DNA of 64,000 nucleotides from Micromonospora olivasterospora (GTDB lineage Bacteria > Actinomycetota > Actinomycetes > Mycobacteriales > Micromonosporaceae), in assembly GCF_007830265.1 (NCBI RefSeq), contig NZ_VLKE01000001.1, forward strand, positions 992,001 to 1,056,000, given 5' to 3'. The number at the start of each line of letters is the position of its first letter. The stretch's first letter is position 1. Of the stretch, positions 8,908-19,966 are shown piece after piece. Below the pieces are notes generated by a model. The model worked only from the letters and a program-made list of their open reading frames with translations, had not been told where the DNA came from and searched no databases. Both the position numbers and the translations under genes were made by a program.

Positions 8908-10365
8908 ATGCAGCGCAGGTTGGTCGGTATCGATTTGGGGATCGCGTCGGCGCACACGGTACGGGTGCGTGACGAGGCCGGACGGGAGGTGTGCCGGCGG
9001 CGGTGCGAGCCGACGGTGGACAGCTTGTCGATGATCGAGTCCGCGGCGTTGGCCGGGGCGGCGCCGGGCACGCGGTTGGAGGTGGTGATCGAGCCGACCG
9101 GGCCGGCGTGGCTGCCGATCGCGGTGTTCTTCACCGCTCGGGGGCACCTGGTGTTCCGGGTGTCGAGTGCGAAGGCGGCGGATCTGCGCCGGTTCCTGTC
9201 GCGGCATGCGAAGTCCAACGGCATTGACGCGGACACCCTGGCACGCTTGCCGTTGATCGACCCGGACGGGCTACGGCCCCTCGAACTGCCGGATGCGGCA
9301 GCGGCGGCGTTGGACCGGCGGGTGCGCGCGTGTGACCGGCTGACCATGGCCGCGTCCGAGCACAAGGTGCGGATCAAGGACCTGGTCCGGCAGGTGATGC
9401 CGTGCACCCCGCTGACCGGTGATCTGGGCAAGGCCGACCTGGCGGTGCTGGAACGCTACGCCGACCCGCGTGCCCTGCTGCGGCTGGGCCGGGCCCGGCT
9501 GACCGCGCTGATCGTCAAGGCGTCCCACAACCACCAGGGCGCGGCGCGCGCCGAGCAGTGGCTGGTCGCCGCCCAAGCGGCGGTCGACCTCTACGGTGAT
9601 CACCCGGCGGTCGCGTTCACCGACCTGGCCGCCGAGATCGCCACCGAGGTGCGGCTACTACGCGCTATCGCCACCGAGCTGGCCGCGCACGCGGCCGAGC
9701 GGGAGACCTGTTACCGGTGGGTCGACCCGATGCAGCTGGCCCGTAGCCTGCCCGGCCTGGCCGAGGTCGGCGGACCGGCGATGACCGCGGTCATCGGTGA
9801 CGCCGCCCGGTTCCCCACCGCGGCGCACTTCAAGTCATACCTCGGGCTGGCGCCGCGCGCGTCAGAGACCGGTGACACCGACCGCAAGGGCCAGCCGATG
9901 TCCAAGGCCGGCTCCCGGCTGGCCCGGGCCACTCTGATCCGGGCCGCGGACTGGGCTCGCAAGCAGGACCCGCAGCTCGCGCGCATCTACCACCAGCAGA
10001 TGGTCGAACGCGGTGCCGAACACCTCAAAGCCAGCTGTGTGGTCGCGGCCCGGCTCGCCGAACGGCTCTGGACCGTGATGCGCCGCCGCATGCCGTACGT
10101 GATCTGCGACGTCGACGGCACGCCGGTCACCCCACAGCAGGCGAAACAGATCATCGCCCAGCAGTGGACCGTGACCGAGGAGATCCGCCGCAGGCGGCGC
10201 AGCACCAAGCGCAGGGCGGGGAAGGCCCCTCACCAAGCCCTCACGGGACATGATCAAAAAGACGCTCGAAGCGTACGAACGAGGCGACCTTCCCCACCCG
10301 AATCCTCCGCGACACCGTCACGGACCGTCAAGCAACCCGCCCTCTTGACAACCGATCCTCGATAG
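8908..10365 (+). CDS. IS110-family transposase, second type
   Basis: A 485-residue transposase of the IS110 family but of a different subgroup from the copy at 5868. The DEDD motifs appear as LVGIDLGIASAHTV (Asp), LEVVIEPTGPAW (Glu) and AKSNGIDADTLAR (Asp). The C-terminal Transposase_20 domain has SLPGLAEVGGPA and YLGLAPRASETG. The last ~60 residues are arginine-rich and of low similarity to typical endings, so the functional C-terminus may be shorter. It is probably complete and lies right behind the protease gene, suggesting an insertion hot spot. Confidence 0.92.
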   Translation: MQRRLVGIDLGIASAHTVRVRDEAGREVCRRRCEPTVDSLSMIESAALAGAAPGTRLEVVIEPTGPAWLPIAVFFTARGHLVFRVSSAKAADLRRFLSRHAKSNGIDADTLARLPLIDPDGLRPLELPDAAAAALDRRVRACDRLTMAASEHKVRIKDLVRQVMPCTPLTGDLGKADLAVLERYADPRALLRLGRARLTALIVKASHNHQGAARAEQWLVAAQAAVDLYGDHPAVAFTDLAAEIATEVRLLRAIATELAAHAAERETCYRWVDPMQLARSLPGLAEVGGPAMTAVIGDAARFPTAAHFKSYLGLAPRASETGDTDRKGQPMSKAGSRLARATLIRAADWARKQDPQLARIYHQQMVERGAEHLKASCVVAARLAERLWTVMRRRMPYVICDVDGTPVTPQQAKQIIAQQWTVTEEIRRRRRSTKRRAGKAPHQALTGHDQKDARSVRTRRPSPPESSATPSRTVKQPALLTTDPR

Positions 10366-10369
10366 GGAA

Positions 10370-11635
10370 TCAGCGGGGGAAGTAGCGGTCCAGGTCGGGT
10401 GTGCGGAACTTGCCCGCCGGGTCCAGGTCGCGCAGCAGGGCCACGAAGTCGGCGTGCCGGGGGTACGCGGCGGCGACCGCCGCCGGGTCGAGCCCGAAGA
10501 CCTTGCCCCAGTGCGGGCGGGGCGCGAACGGCTCCAGTCGCCGCTCGACCTCGGCCACCACCGGGGCGACCGCCTCGGCGTCGGCGATCCAGGTGAAGTG
10601 CACCGCCAGGCTGTCCCGCTCGTACTGCGGGCTCAGCCACAGCCCGTCGGCGGCGACCGTACGCAGCTCGCAGACCTGGAGCACCTCGGCGATCCGGTCC
10701 CGCGCCGGGTCGAGGGCGGCCAGGGCCTCGGCCGCCGCCGCCCGGGGCACGTGGTACTCCGACTGCAGCTCGTTCCCGCTGCTCGGGGTGAAGCCGAGCC
10801 GGAAGTGTGGCAGCCGCTCGTGCCACGGGCCGGGCTCCCCGAGCTGGGCGGTGCAGTTCGCCGCCGCCAATCCGGGCACCGGGTGGCACGGCTCGCCGGC
10901 CGCCGTCGTGCCGAGCCAGTCCGCCGGGGGCGGCGGCTCGTCGGCGAGCTGCTTGCGCCACACCTGGCCGATCCGGTCGCCGCGCCAGTCGGTGAAGAGG
11001 CTGACGCTGTACGCCGAGGCGAACGCCTCGTCCAGCGCCACGCGGGGCAGGCCGAGCCGGACGTACTGCCGCACGTCGAAGGTGGGCACCACGTCGAGCG
11101 TGACCCGGGTGACGACGCCCAGCGCGCCCAGTCCCACCACCGTCCCGGCGAACCGGTCCCCGTCGGCGTCCCGCCGTACGCTCAGCAGGTCGCCGTCGGC
11201 GGTGACCAGCTCCAGGGCGGAGACGGCGGTGGCGAGGTTGCCCACGCCGACGCCGGAGCCGTGGGTGGCGGTGGCGACCGCGCCGGCCACCGAGATGTGC
11301 GGCAGCGACGCCAGGGTCGGCAGGGCGTACCCGGCGGCGTGCAGCCGGGCGGCCAGCTCGCCGTAGCGCGCGGCGGCGGCCACGGTAACCGTGGCGCGCT
11401 CGCGGTCGATCTTGACGGTGGGCGGCAGCCCGGCCAGCGACACCAGGTCGCCGGTGGTGTCGCCGAGCCGGTTGAACGAGTGCCCCGTGCCGATCGCCCG
11501 GATCCGGTCGCTGCCGGCGACCAGCCGGCGCAGCTCGTCCACGGTCGACGGCCGGTGCCGCCGCGCGGCGGCGTACCGGATGTTGCCGGCCCAGTTGCGG
11601 CCCGGCACGGCCACCACCGGCTCCCGCTCGCCCAC
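10370..11635 (-). CDS. FAD-linked alditol (xylitol/sorbitol) oxidase
   Basis: A 421-residue VAO-type flavoprotein resembling Streptomyces alditol oxidase AldO. The N-terminal FAD-binding domain has AIGTGHSFN, where His52 is expected to carry covalently bound FAD, followed by HISVAGAVATATHGSGVGVG. The C-terminal D-arabinono-1,4-lactone oxidase domain includes PHWGKVFGLDP, an active-site region of this family. These enzymes oxidise the terminal hydroxyl of sugar alcohols with oxygen, giving aldose and hydrogen peroxide. Length matches the family (about 415-420 residues). It stands alone on the minus strand directly behind the IS110 gene. Substrate preference cannot be read from the sequence. 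Confidence 0.85.
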   Translation of the reverse strand: MGEREPVVAVPGRNWAGNIRYAAARRHRPSTVDELRRLVAGSDRIRAIGTGHSFNRLGDTTGDLVSLAGLPPTVKIDRERATVTVAAAARYGELAARLHAAGYALPTLASLPHISVAGAVATATHGSGVGVGNLATAVSALELVTADGDLLSVRRDADGDRFAGTVVGLGALGVVTRVTLDVVPTFDVRQYVRLGLPRVALDEAFASAYSVSLFTDWRGDRIGQVWRKQLADEPPPPADWLGTTAAGEPCHPVPGLAAANCTAQLGEPGPWHERLPHFRLGFTPSSGNELQSEYHVPRAAAAEALAALDPARDRIAEVLQVCELRTVAADGLWLSPQYERDSLAVHFTWIADAEAVAPVVAEVERRLEPFAPRPHWGKVFGLDPAAVAAAYPRHADFVALLRDLDPAGKFRTPDLDRYFPR

Positions 11636-11752
11636 GTCGCCCTCCCGCCGCTGGCCCGGCGACCCATGCGAGGCCGGGCATCGTCCGGGAACGATACGCC
11701 GCCGGGCCGGCTCCCGGGAGTCGGGAGGCGGCCCGGCGGGACGGGACGCGGC

Positions 11753-12561
11753 TCAGACCTGCGGCATGACCTCGGCGGCGACCAGCTCGACGTGGTCCAG
11801 GTCGGCAAGGTCGAGCACTTGGAGGTAGATGCGCCCGCTGCCGGTCGCCGCGTACCGGCCGATCTTGTCGACGAGCTCGGCGGGGGTGCCGGCGAGGCCG
11901 TTCCCGCGCAGCTCGGCCGGGTCCCGGCCGATCGCCTCGGCGCGGCGGCGCACCTCCGCCTCGTCGCGGCCGCAACACAACACCAGCGCGTTCGACCAGC
12001 GCATGGTGCCCGGGTCGCGGCCCGCCTCGGCGCAGGCCGCGCGGACCCGCTCGAACTGCGCGGCCGTGTCCTCGACCGAGGCGAACGGCAGGTTGAACTC
12101 GTCGGCGTAGCGGGCCGCGAGGCGGGGCGTGCGCTTCGGCCCCCTGCCGCCGAGCAGGATCGGCGGGCGCGGCCGCTGCACCGGCTTGGGCAGGGCCGGC
12201 GAGTCGGCCACCGGGTAGTACTTCCCGGGGAAGTCGAACGTCCGGCCGGCCGGGGTCTCCCACAGCCCGGTGATGACCGCGAGCTGCTCCTCCAGCCGGT
12301 CGAACCGCTCCCCCACCGCCGGGAACGGGATGCCGTAGGCGGTGTGCTCCTCGGCGAACCAGCCGGTGCCGATGCCCAGCTCGACCCGGCCGCCGCTCAT
12401 CTGGTCGACCTGCGCGACGGTGATCGCCAGCGGGCCGGGCAGCCGGAAGGTGGCAGCCGTCATCAGGGTGCCGAGCCGGCTGCGGGAGGTGTCCCGGCCA
12501 CGGCGAGCAGCTGGTCGTAGCTGGCGCCCTGCTGGGGTTCGGTGAAGATCCGCAGTTCCAT
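11753..12561 (-). pseudogene. LLM-class F420-dependent oxidoreductase, internal loss
   Basis: The start is clear at ATG 12561 (MELRIFTEPQQGASYDQLLA), the usual opening of this LLM subfamily. After about 22 residues, near base 12494, the frame changes and the text resumes as DTSRSRLGTLMTAATFRLPG, GGRVELGIGTGWFAEEH and on to EVMPQV at 11753. Roughly 35 residues expected between LLAVA and DTSR are missing, including the first active-site strands. Later parts (GRGPKRTPRLAARYADEFN) are intact. It would have been a luciferase-like TIM-barrel enzyme using F420 or FMN. As written it is non-functional, by mutation or assembly collapse. Confidence 0.7.
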
Positions 12562-12595
12562 GGCCCGAGCATATGGGGAAAGGCGGAGAGCCTTC

Positions 12596-13267
12596 TCAGG
12601 GTTGGCCCAGGCCGGCCTCGCGGGCCCGCTGGATCGCCTGGCCCCGGTCGGCGACCTGGAGCTTGGTCAGCACGTTCGACAGGTGGTTGCGCACCGTCTT
12701 CGGGCTCAGCGTCAGCCGCCGGGCGATGACGACGTTGCCCAGTCCCTGGGCGACCAGGTCGAGCACCTCGCGTTCCCGGTCGGTCAGCTCGGGGAACGGC
12801 GCCCGCCCGCCCCCGCGGCCGCCGGCGAGGAAGCCGATCGCGCGGCTCGCCACCACCGGGCCGAGCAGCACCTCCCCGTTGGCCACCGCCCGGACCGCCC
12901 GCTCCACCTCGCCGGGGGCGGCGCCCTTGAGCAGGTACCCGCGGGCCCCGGCCCGCAGCGCCGCGAAGACCGAGTCGTCGTCGTCCAGCATCGTCACCAC
13001 CAGCACGCCGGTGCCCGGGTACCGGGCGACGATCTCCCGGGTGGCCTCCACGCCGGAGCGCCCGTCGCCGAGGTGCAGGTCCATGATGACGACCTGCGGC
13101 TGCCGGAGGGCGGCCACCCGCACCGCCTCGTCGGCGTCGGCCGCCTCGCCCACGACCTCCAGCCCCGGCGTGGACGCCAGCAGCGCCGACATGCCGAGCC
13201 GGAACACCGGGTGGTCGTCGACGACCGCCACCCGGATGACCTCCTGCCCGCCCTGCTCACCGCTCAC
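12596..13267 (-). CDS. NarL/FixJ-type response regulator
   Basis: A receiver domain (residues about 11-125) with acidic pair in VAVVDDHPVF, phospho-acceptor Asp63 in IMDLHLG and conserved Lys in GYLLKGAAP, followed by a LuxR-type HTH (about 155-215) with ELTDREREVLDLVAQGLGN and KTVRNHLSNVLTKL. The start is taken at GTG 13267, because its GTGA overlaps the stop of the histidine kinase upstream, the classic coupled arrangement; an upstream start at 13294 would lie in the kinase gene. It is the output of the kinase encoded by 13264-15426. Target genes are not evident. Confidence 0.93.
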   Translation of the reverse strand: MSGEQGGQEVIRVAVVDDHPVFRLGMSALLASTPGLEVVGEAADADEAVRVAALRQPQVVIMDLHLGDGRSGVEATREIVARYPGTGVLVVTMLDDDDSVFAALRAGARGYLLKGAAPGEVERAVRAVANGEVLLGPVVASRAIGFLAGGRGGGRAPFPELTDREREVLDLVAQGLGNVVIARRLTLSPKTVRNHLSNVLTKLQVADRGQAIQRAREAGLGQP

Positions 13268-15426
13268 CGCCGCACCGCCTCCGCTCGCCCGCACCGCGCC
13301 ACCGGCACCGCCGCCAGCACAGGTGGGGGCGACGCCGGCTCGGGGGCGGCCGGCCGGTCATCCTCGTACGGGGGCAGGCGGTCGGCGGGCACCCGTACGG
13401 TGACCGTCGTGCCGCCCTGCTCCCCGGGGCCGATCTCGCACACGCCGCCGATTCCCTCCGCCCGCTCCCGCATGGACAGCATGCCCACCCCGGCCGGGGC
13501 GTCCGCCGCGATCCCCCGCCCCGGATCGGCCACCCGCACGACGAGCCCGTTTTCGTCGTGGTCGACCACGACGCGGCAGGTAGCCGCCCCGGAGTGCCGC
13601 TGCGCGTTGCGGACCGCCTCGGCCACGATGCCGTACACGGCGGTGGCCACCGGCTCGGGCAGCGGCGACGGCACGGCCTCCACCAGCACGGCCAGCCCCG
13701 AGCCGTCGTACCGGCGGGCCAACTCGTGCAGGGCGGCGGCGAGCCCCCGCTCGCCGAGGACCGGCGGGAGCAGTCCGCGGGCCAGGTCGCGGACCTGCTC
13801 CACCCGCTGGTCCGTCTCGTCGCGCAGCCGGTCGAGCAGCGGACCGACCCCGGCCGGGTCGGCGCCGATCAGGTTACGGGCCGCCTGGAGGCCCAGCCCG
13901 ATCCCGGCCAGCGCGGGGCCCAGCCCGTCGTGCAGGTCCCGGCGCAGCTTGCGGCGCTCCGAGTCGCGGGCCTCCGCCAGCCGGGCCCGGGAGGCGACCA
14001 GTGCCCGGCTCGCGGCGGCGAGGCTGGCCGCCGAGGACACCAACGGCAGGAGGTCGACCAGCGCCGACCGGGTACGCCCGTCCAGCCGCTCGCCGGCCCG
14101 GGCCCACACGGTCAGCCGCCCGACCTCCCGTTCGCCCCGCCGCAGCGGCAGCACCAGCGGCTCCCCCGCCGGCCCCGCCGAGGCGCAGTGGGCGGTGCAC
14201 GGCTCCGGGCCGTCCACCTCGATCCCGCAGGCGCCCAGCCGCAGCAGGTCGGTCAGGGCCTGCGCCACCCCGTGGAGCACGTCGGCCGGGTCCTCGCTCG
14301 CGTTGATCCGGTCGCCGACGCCGCGCACCACCCCGAGCGGCTCGGCCGCCGCACCGTGGATCAGCCGGTCCACCCGCCGCTGCACCCACCACCGGCCCGG
14401 CTGCACGGCCGCCGCGACCAGGGCCGTGACCAGCACCCCGGGCACCGCCCGGCTGGCCGGGAGCAGGGCGTCCACGGTGGTCACCCCGACGACGTACGCG
14501 GCGACGAGCAGGAAGGTCAGCAGGAACCAGACCAGCGTACGGCGGACGGGGATCTCGATCCCCCACAGCCGCTGCCGCAGCACCACGGCCAGCACGGCGG
14601 CCGGAAAGAACGCCTGCGCGGCCAGCATCGCCACCGGCGGCAGCCACGACAGCACCAGCCAGTCCCAGTCGCGGGGCAGCGCCACCGGGGCGAAGCTCAC
14701 CGCGAGCAGCGCCGTGCCGACGGCGAGCCAGCCCAGCCCGACCCGCTCGACGCCGGGCGCGACCCGGCGCCGCCACAGGATCCCGGCGGCGGCGACCAAC
14801 CCGAGCACCGCCACCAGGGCGGCGAGCACGGGCTGCGCCCGCTCGGTCAGCGTCGCCCAGGCGGCGCTGGGGATCGGCAGCGGCGAGTCGGAGCCCGTGC
14901 CGCCCGGGCCCGGCCAGGTCAGCTGGAACAGCTCGAAGAAGCCGACGACGGCGCCGCCCACCGCGACGCCCGCCCGGGACCCCACCGGCAGTTTGCCCTC
15001 CCGAACCAGCCAGGGCAGCACCACGATCAGCGAGAGCATGCCCGGCGCCCAGCCCCAGTGCCGGGCCGAGGTGAGCCAGTCGGGGTCGGGCAGCCCGGGG
15101 TACACCCGGAGCAGGTCGACGTACTGGGCGCCGAGGGCGGAGACGCCGCCGCCGACGCCGGTCAGCGCGAGCAGCCAGGCCACGGGATGGGCGCGGCGCA
15201 GCAGGATCAGCCACGCCACCGCCCCGTACACGGCGCAGTCGGTGAAGTCGACGAGGAAGTAGAGCTGGGACAGCCCCCAGGGGCGGCGGGCGAAGGCCCA
15301 GCAGAGCGTCGTACCGGCGACCAGCAGCGCACAGGCGACCAGCACGGCCCAGGCGGCGGCCGGGTGGCGGCGGTCACCGCGGGCCGCCCCCGCGTCCGGC
15401 GCCCGGGGCGCCCACTCGATCAGCAT
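13264..15426 (-). CDS. Membrane sensor histidine kinase (HPK7/HisKA_3)
   Basis: A 720-residue kinase. The N-terminal half has about nine or ten hydrophobic helices (residues 20-365), then a GAF-like region with cysteines (390-470), a HisKA_3 dimerisation segment SERRKLRRDLHDGLGPALAG carrying the phospho-accepting His, and a HATPase_c domain with EAVRNAQRHSGA, DPGRGI and GVGMLSMRERAEGIG. It phosphorylates the overlapping response regulator. A small membrane-protein gene 24 bases upstream probably shares its promoter. The signal is unknown; the many-helix N-terminus suggests sensing in the membrane. Confidence 0.92.
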   Translation of the reverse strand: MLIEWAPRAPDAGAARGDRRHPAAAWAVLVACALLVAGTTLCWAFARRPWGLSQLYFLVDFTDCAVYGAVAWLILLRRAHPVAWLLALTGVGGGVSALGAQYVDLLRVYPGLPDPDWLTSARHWGWAPGMLSLIVVLPWLVREGKLPVGSRAGVAVGGAVVGFFELFQLTWPGPGGTGSDSPLPIPSAAWATLTERAQPVLAALVAVLGLVAAAGILWRRRVAPGVERVGLGWLAVGTALLAVSFAPVALPRDWDWLVLSWLPPVAMLAAQAFFPAAVLAVVLRQRLWGIEIPVRRTLVWFLLTFLLVAAYVVGVTTVDALLPASRAVPGVLVTALVAAAVQPGRWWVQRRVDRLIHGAAAEPLGVVRGVGDRINASEDPADVLHGVAQALTDLLRLGACGIEVDGPEPCTAHCASAGPAGEPLVLPLRRGEREVGRLTVWARAGERLDGRTRSALVDLLPLVSSAASLAAASRALVASRARLAEARDSERRKLRRDLHDGLGPALAGIGLGLQAARNLIGADPAGVGPLLDRLRDETDQRVEQVRDLARGLLPPVLGERGLAAALHELARRYDGSGLAVLVEAVPSPLPEPVATAVYGIVAEAVRNAQRHSGAATCRVVVDHDENGLVVRVADPGRGIAADAPAGVGMLSMRERAEGIGGVCEIGPGEQGGTTVTVRVPADRLPPYEDDRPAAPEPASPPPVLAAVPVARCGRAEAVRR

Positions 15427-15450
15427 GATCCGATCCTGGCAGTCGCGGCG

Positions 15451-15594
15451 TCAGTTGCCGATCCCCCGACGCTCCAGGCCGAATGTCAGCCCCGCGACAG
15501 TCAGCCAGAGCCCGCCGGGGACCAGGGCCAGGTACTGCAGCGGGACCACCTGGGTGGCCACGATCAGCAGGGCGGGCTGCGCGGTGACGGACAC
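15451..15594 (-). CDS. Small membrane protein upstream of the sensor kinase
   Basis: A 47-residue frame starting at GTG 15594 with a well-placed GGGAGG ribosome site five to six bases upstream. The protein is hydrophobic, with PALLIVATQVVPLQYLALV and GGLWLTVAGLTFGLE forming one or two membrane segments, and ends RRGIGN. It precedes the kinase gene by 24 bases in the same direction, so it is likely the first gene of a three-gene operon. No family recognised. It could modulate the kinase, as small membrane proteins do elsewhere, but that is inference. Confidence 0.5.
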   Translation of the reverse strand: MSVTAQPALLIVATQVVPLQYLALVPGGLWLTVAGLTFGLERRGIGN

Positions 15595-15840
15595 GGGGTA
15601 CCTCCCGGTGGGTGAGTGGCTGTCGGGGTCGCGGTGCGGGCGCGGGTCCGCCGGCCCGCCGAGCCTGCCCGTCCCGGCGTCCCGGCCGCCTGGTGCGCCC
15701 CGTCCCGACCGCCCGGGAAGTTTCCGCGCGCGCCGGCTTCCCGGCCCGGCGGTACCGACGTCCCTGTATTCCGGGACGCCCGGCGGGCGAGCATCCGTGT
15801 GGTGGGGCCGCGAGGCCGGGCGTGAGCGAGAGGCGACACG

Positions 15841-17013
15841 ATGGACGACCAGGACCGGACCCGACTGACCGGTGCCGTGCGGGAGTTGGCCCCGGAGCTG
15901 ACCCGCCGGGCCGAGGAGATCGAGGCGGCCCGGGAGCTGCCCGCCGACCTGCTCGACCGGCTGCGCGACGCCGGCTGCTTCCGGATGTTCGTCCCGCGCA
16001 GCCACGGCGGGTACGAGGCGGACCCGCGTACCGGGCTGGCGGTGCTGGAGTCCCTCGCGCGGGCGGACGGCTCGACCGGCTGGACCGTGATGATCGGGGC
16101 CGAGACGCCGCACCTGCTGGCGATGCTTCCCCGCGACCGGTTCGACAAGATCTACGCGCAGGGGCCCGACGTCGTGGTGGCCGGCGGGTTCGCCCCGCAG
16201 GGCCGGGCGGAACTCGCCGACGGCGGGTTCCAGGTGACCGGGCGGTGGGCGTTCGCCAGCGGGTCCCGGCACGCCGACTGGATCTTCGGCAACTGCGTGC
16301 TGACCGGGGACGGCCAGCCGCTGCCCGGCCCGGACGGCCAGCCGGTGGAGCTGCGCTCGATGCTCTTCCCCGCGGAGCGGGTGAAGGTGGTGGACACCTG
16401 GCACGTCCTGGGGCTGCGCGGCACCGGCAGCCACGACGTGGCGGTGGACTCGGTGTTCTGCCCGGCGGAGCTGAGCTTCGACCTGTTCGCGGGCACGCCG
16501 TGCGTACCGGGGCCGGGGTTCCTCGCGCCACTGGCGCAGTTCGTCCTGCACCTGGGCGCGGTGGCCGTCGGCATCGCCCAGGGCGCGCTGGACGAGATGG
16601 TGGCGCTGCTCGACGGCGGCCGGCAGCGGCTCTACGCCCGGCAGTCCCTGGCCGACTCGCCGGCCTTCCGGGTGCAGCTCGGCCGGGCGGACCTCGACGT
16701 CCGGGCGGCCCGCGCGCTGGTCCGGTCGCTGGCCGACGACCTGCACGAGGCGGCCGGCGCCGCCGACCCGACGGCGATCGCCGCGCTGCATCCGCGGATC
16801 TCGGCGAGCCTGCCCTGGGTGACCGAGGCCGCCACCCGCGCCGTGGACGTCTGCTACCGGGCCGCCGGGGGCGGCGCCGCCCGCGACTCCTCCCCGGTGC
16901 AGCGCCGCTTCCGGGACATCCACACCTTCTCCCAGCACGCGGCGGCGGCCGAGGGCTGGCTCGGCAACAACGGCGCCCTGCTGCTCGGGCGGCCCGTCGA
17001 GCTGGCGTACTGA
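15841..17013 (+). CDS. Acyl-CoA dehydrogenase-fold flavoprotein (monooxygenase-like)
   Basis: A 390-residue protein of the acyl-CoA dehydrogenase superfamily. Conserved segments are VPRSHGGYEADPRTGLAVLE, ARADGSTGWTVMIG, GGFQVTGRWAFASGSRHADW (flavin-binding middle domain) and LGLRGTGSHDVAVDSVF, then a helical C-terminal domain. The pattern is that of the HpaB/HsaA/DszC-like flavin-dependent monooxygenase branch, not of classical fatty-acid dehydrogenases, which carry a catalytic Glu in a different context. Such enzymes use reduced FMN from a partner reductase, which is not seen here. It is monocistronic. The substrate is unknown. The 246 bases before it hold no supported gene. Confidence 0.85.
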   Translation: MDDQDRTRLTGAVRELAPELTRRAEEIEAARELPADLLDRLRDAGCFRMFVPRSHGGYEADPRTGLAVLESLARADGSTGWTVMIGAETPHLLAMLPRDRFDKIYAQGPDVVVAGGFAPQGRAELADGGFQVTGRWAFASGSRHADWIFGNCVLTGDGQPLPGPDGQPVELRSMLFPAERVKVVDTWHVLGLRGTGSHDVAVDSVFCPAELSFDLFAGTPCVPGPGFLAPLAQFVLHLGAVAVGIAQGALDEMVALLDGGRQRLYARQSLADSPAFRVQLGRADLDVRAARALVRSLADDLHEAAGAADPTAIAALHPRISASLPWVTEAATRAVDVCYRAAGGGAARDSSPVQRRFRDIHTFSQHAAAAEGWLGNNGALLLGRPVELAY

Positions 17014-17022
17014 GACCCGATG

Positions 17023-17221
17023 TCCGGCAGCCGGCCGCCCTTCGCCTCCGCCAACTGCCGGGCGGCGTCGATCTGCGCCGGGGCGTTGAGCAGGCCGAAG
17101 AACTGCGTGGTGGCGTTGCCGGAGATCTGGTTGTGCAGGCCCTTCGGCGCCTGGGTGGCGAAGACCAGCCCGAGGCCGTACTTGCGGGCCTGCGCGGCCA
17201 GGGCGATCGAGCTGGCGGTGC
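17023..17221 (-). pseudogene. Fragment of a HerA/FtsK-like ATPase
   Basis: On the minus strand a 66-codon stretch reads SSIALAAQARKYGLGLVFAT, QAPKGLHNQISGNATTQFFG, LLNAPAQIDAARQLAEAKGG, then RLPDIG. This matches the C-terminal ATPase region of actinobacterial HerA-like helicases (ATP-binding proteins with DUF87). No Walker motifs or N-terminus remain; the frame breaks on both sides, against the preceding flavoprotein stop and katG. It is a displaced gene fragment. Confidence 0.65.
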
Positions 17222-17341
17222 AGGCGGTGTACCCGGCGTGCGAGCCTCGCCGCGCTCAGTCCGGATGGTCGCCGGGGCGGTCTGGAGCAGCCACGCCACG
17301 TCGTCCGGGCCGGCCCGTGCGGACCGGCCCGGACGGCGGGA

Positions 17342-19847
<2,506 letters not shown>

Positions 19848-19966
19848 TTTTCTGGAATCGGTCAAGATTATGGGCCGGACATTCCCGGGCTCGACCTGTC
19901 CGAGGTGTGTGCGGTCGACATGTCCTGGGCCGAGGAGCCGACTACCCGCCGGGTGCTCGGCCCGGA

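Noticed and set aside
12542..15262. A 906-codon open frame on the plus strand
   Set aside because: It lies opposite the histidine kinase and regulator genes, has low-complexity arginine/serine/proline text and no domain; a GC-rich shadow.
16854..17054. Small minus-strand gene starting MAEAKGGRLPDIG
   Set aside because: The ATG is inside a longer HerA-like fragment; sequence beyond 17023 is the reverse strand of the flavoprotein gene.
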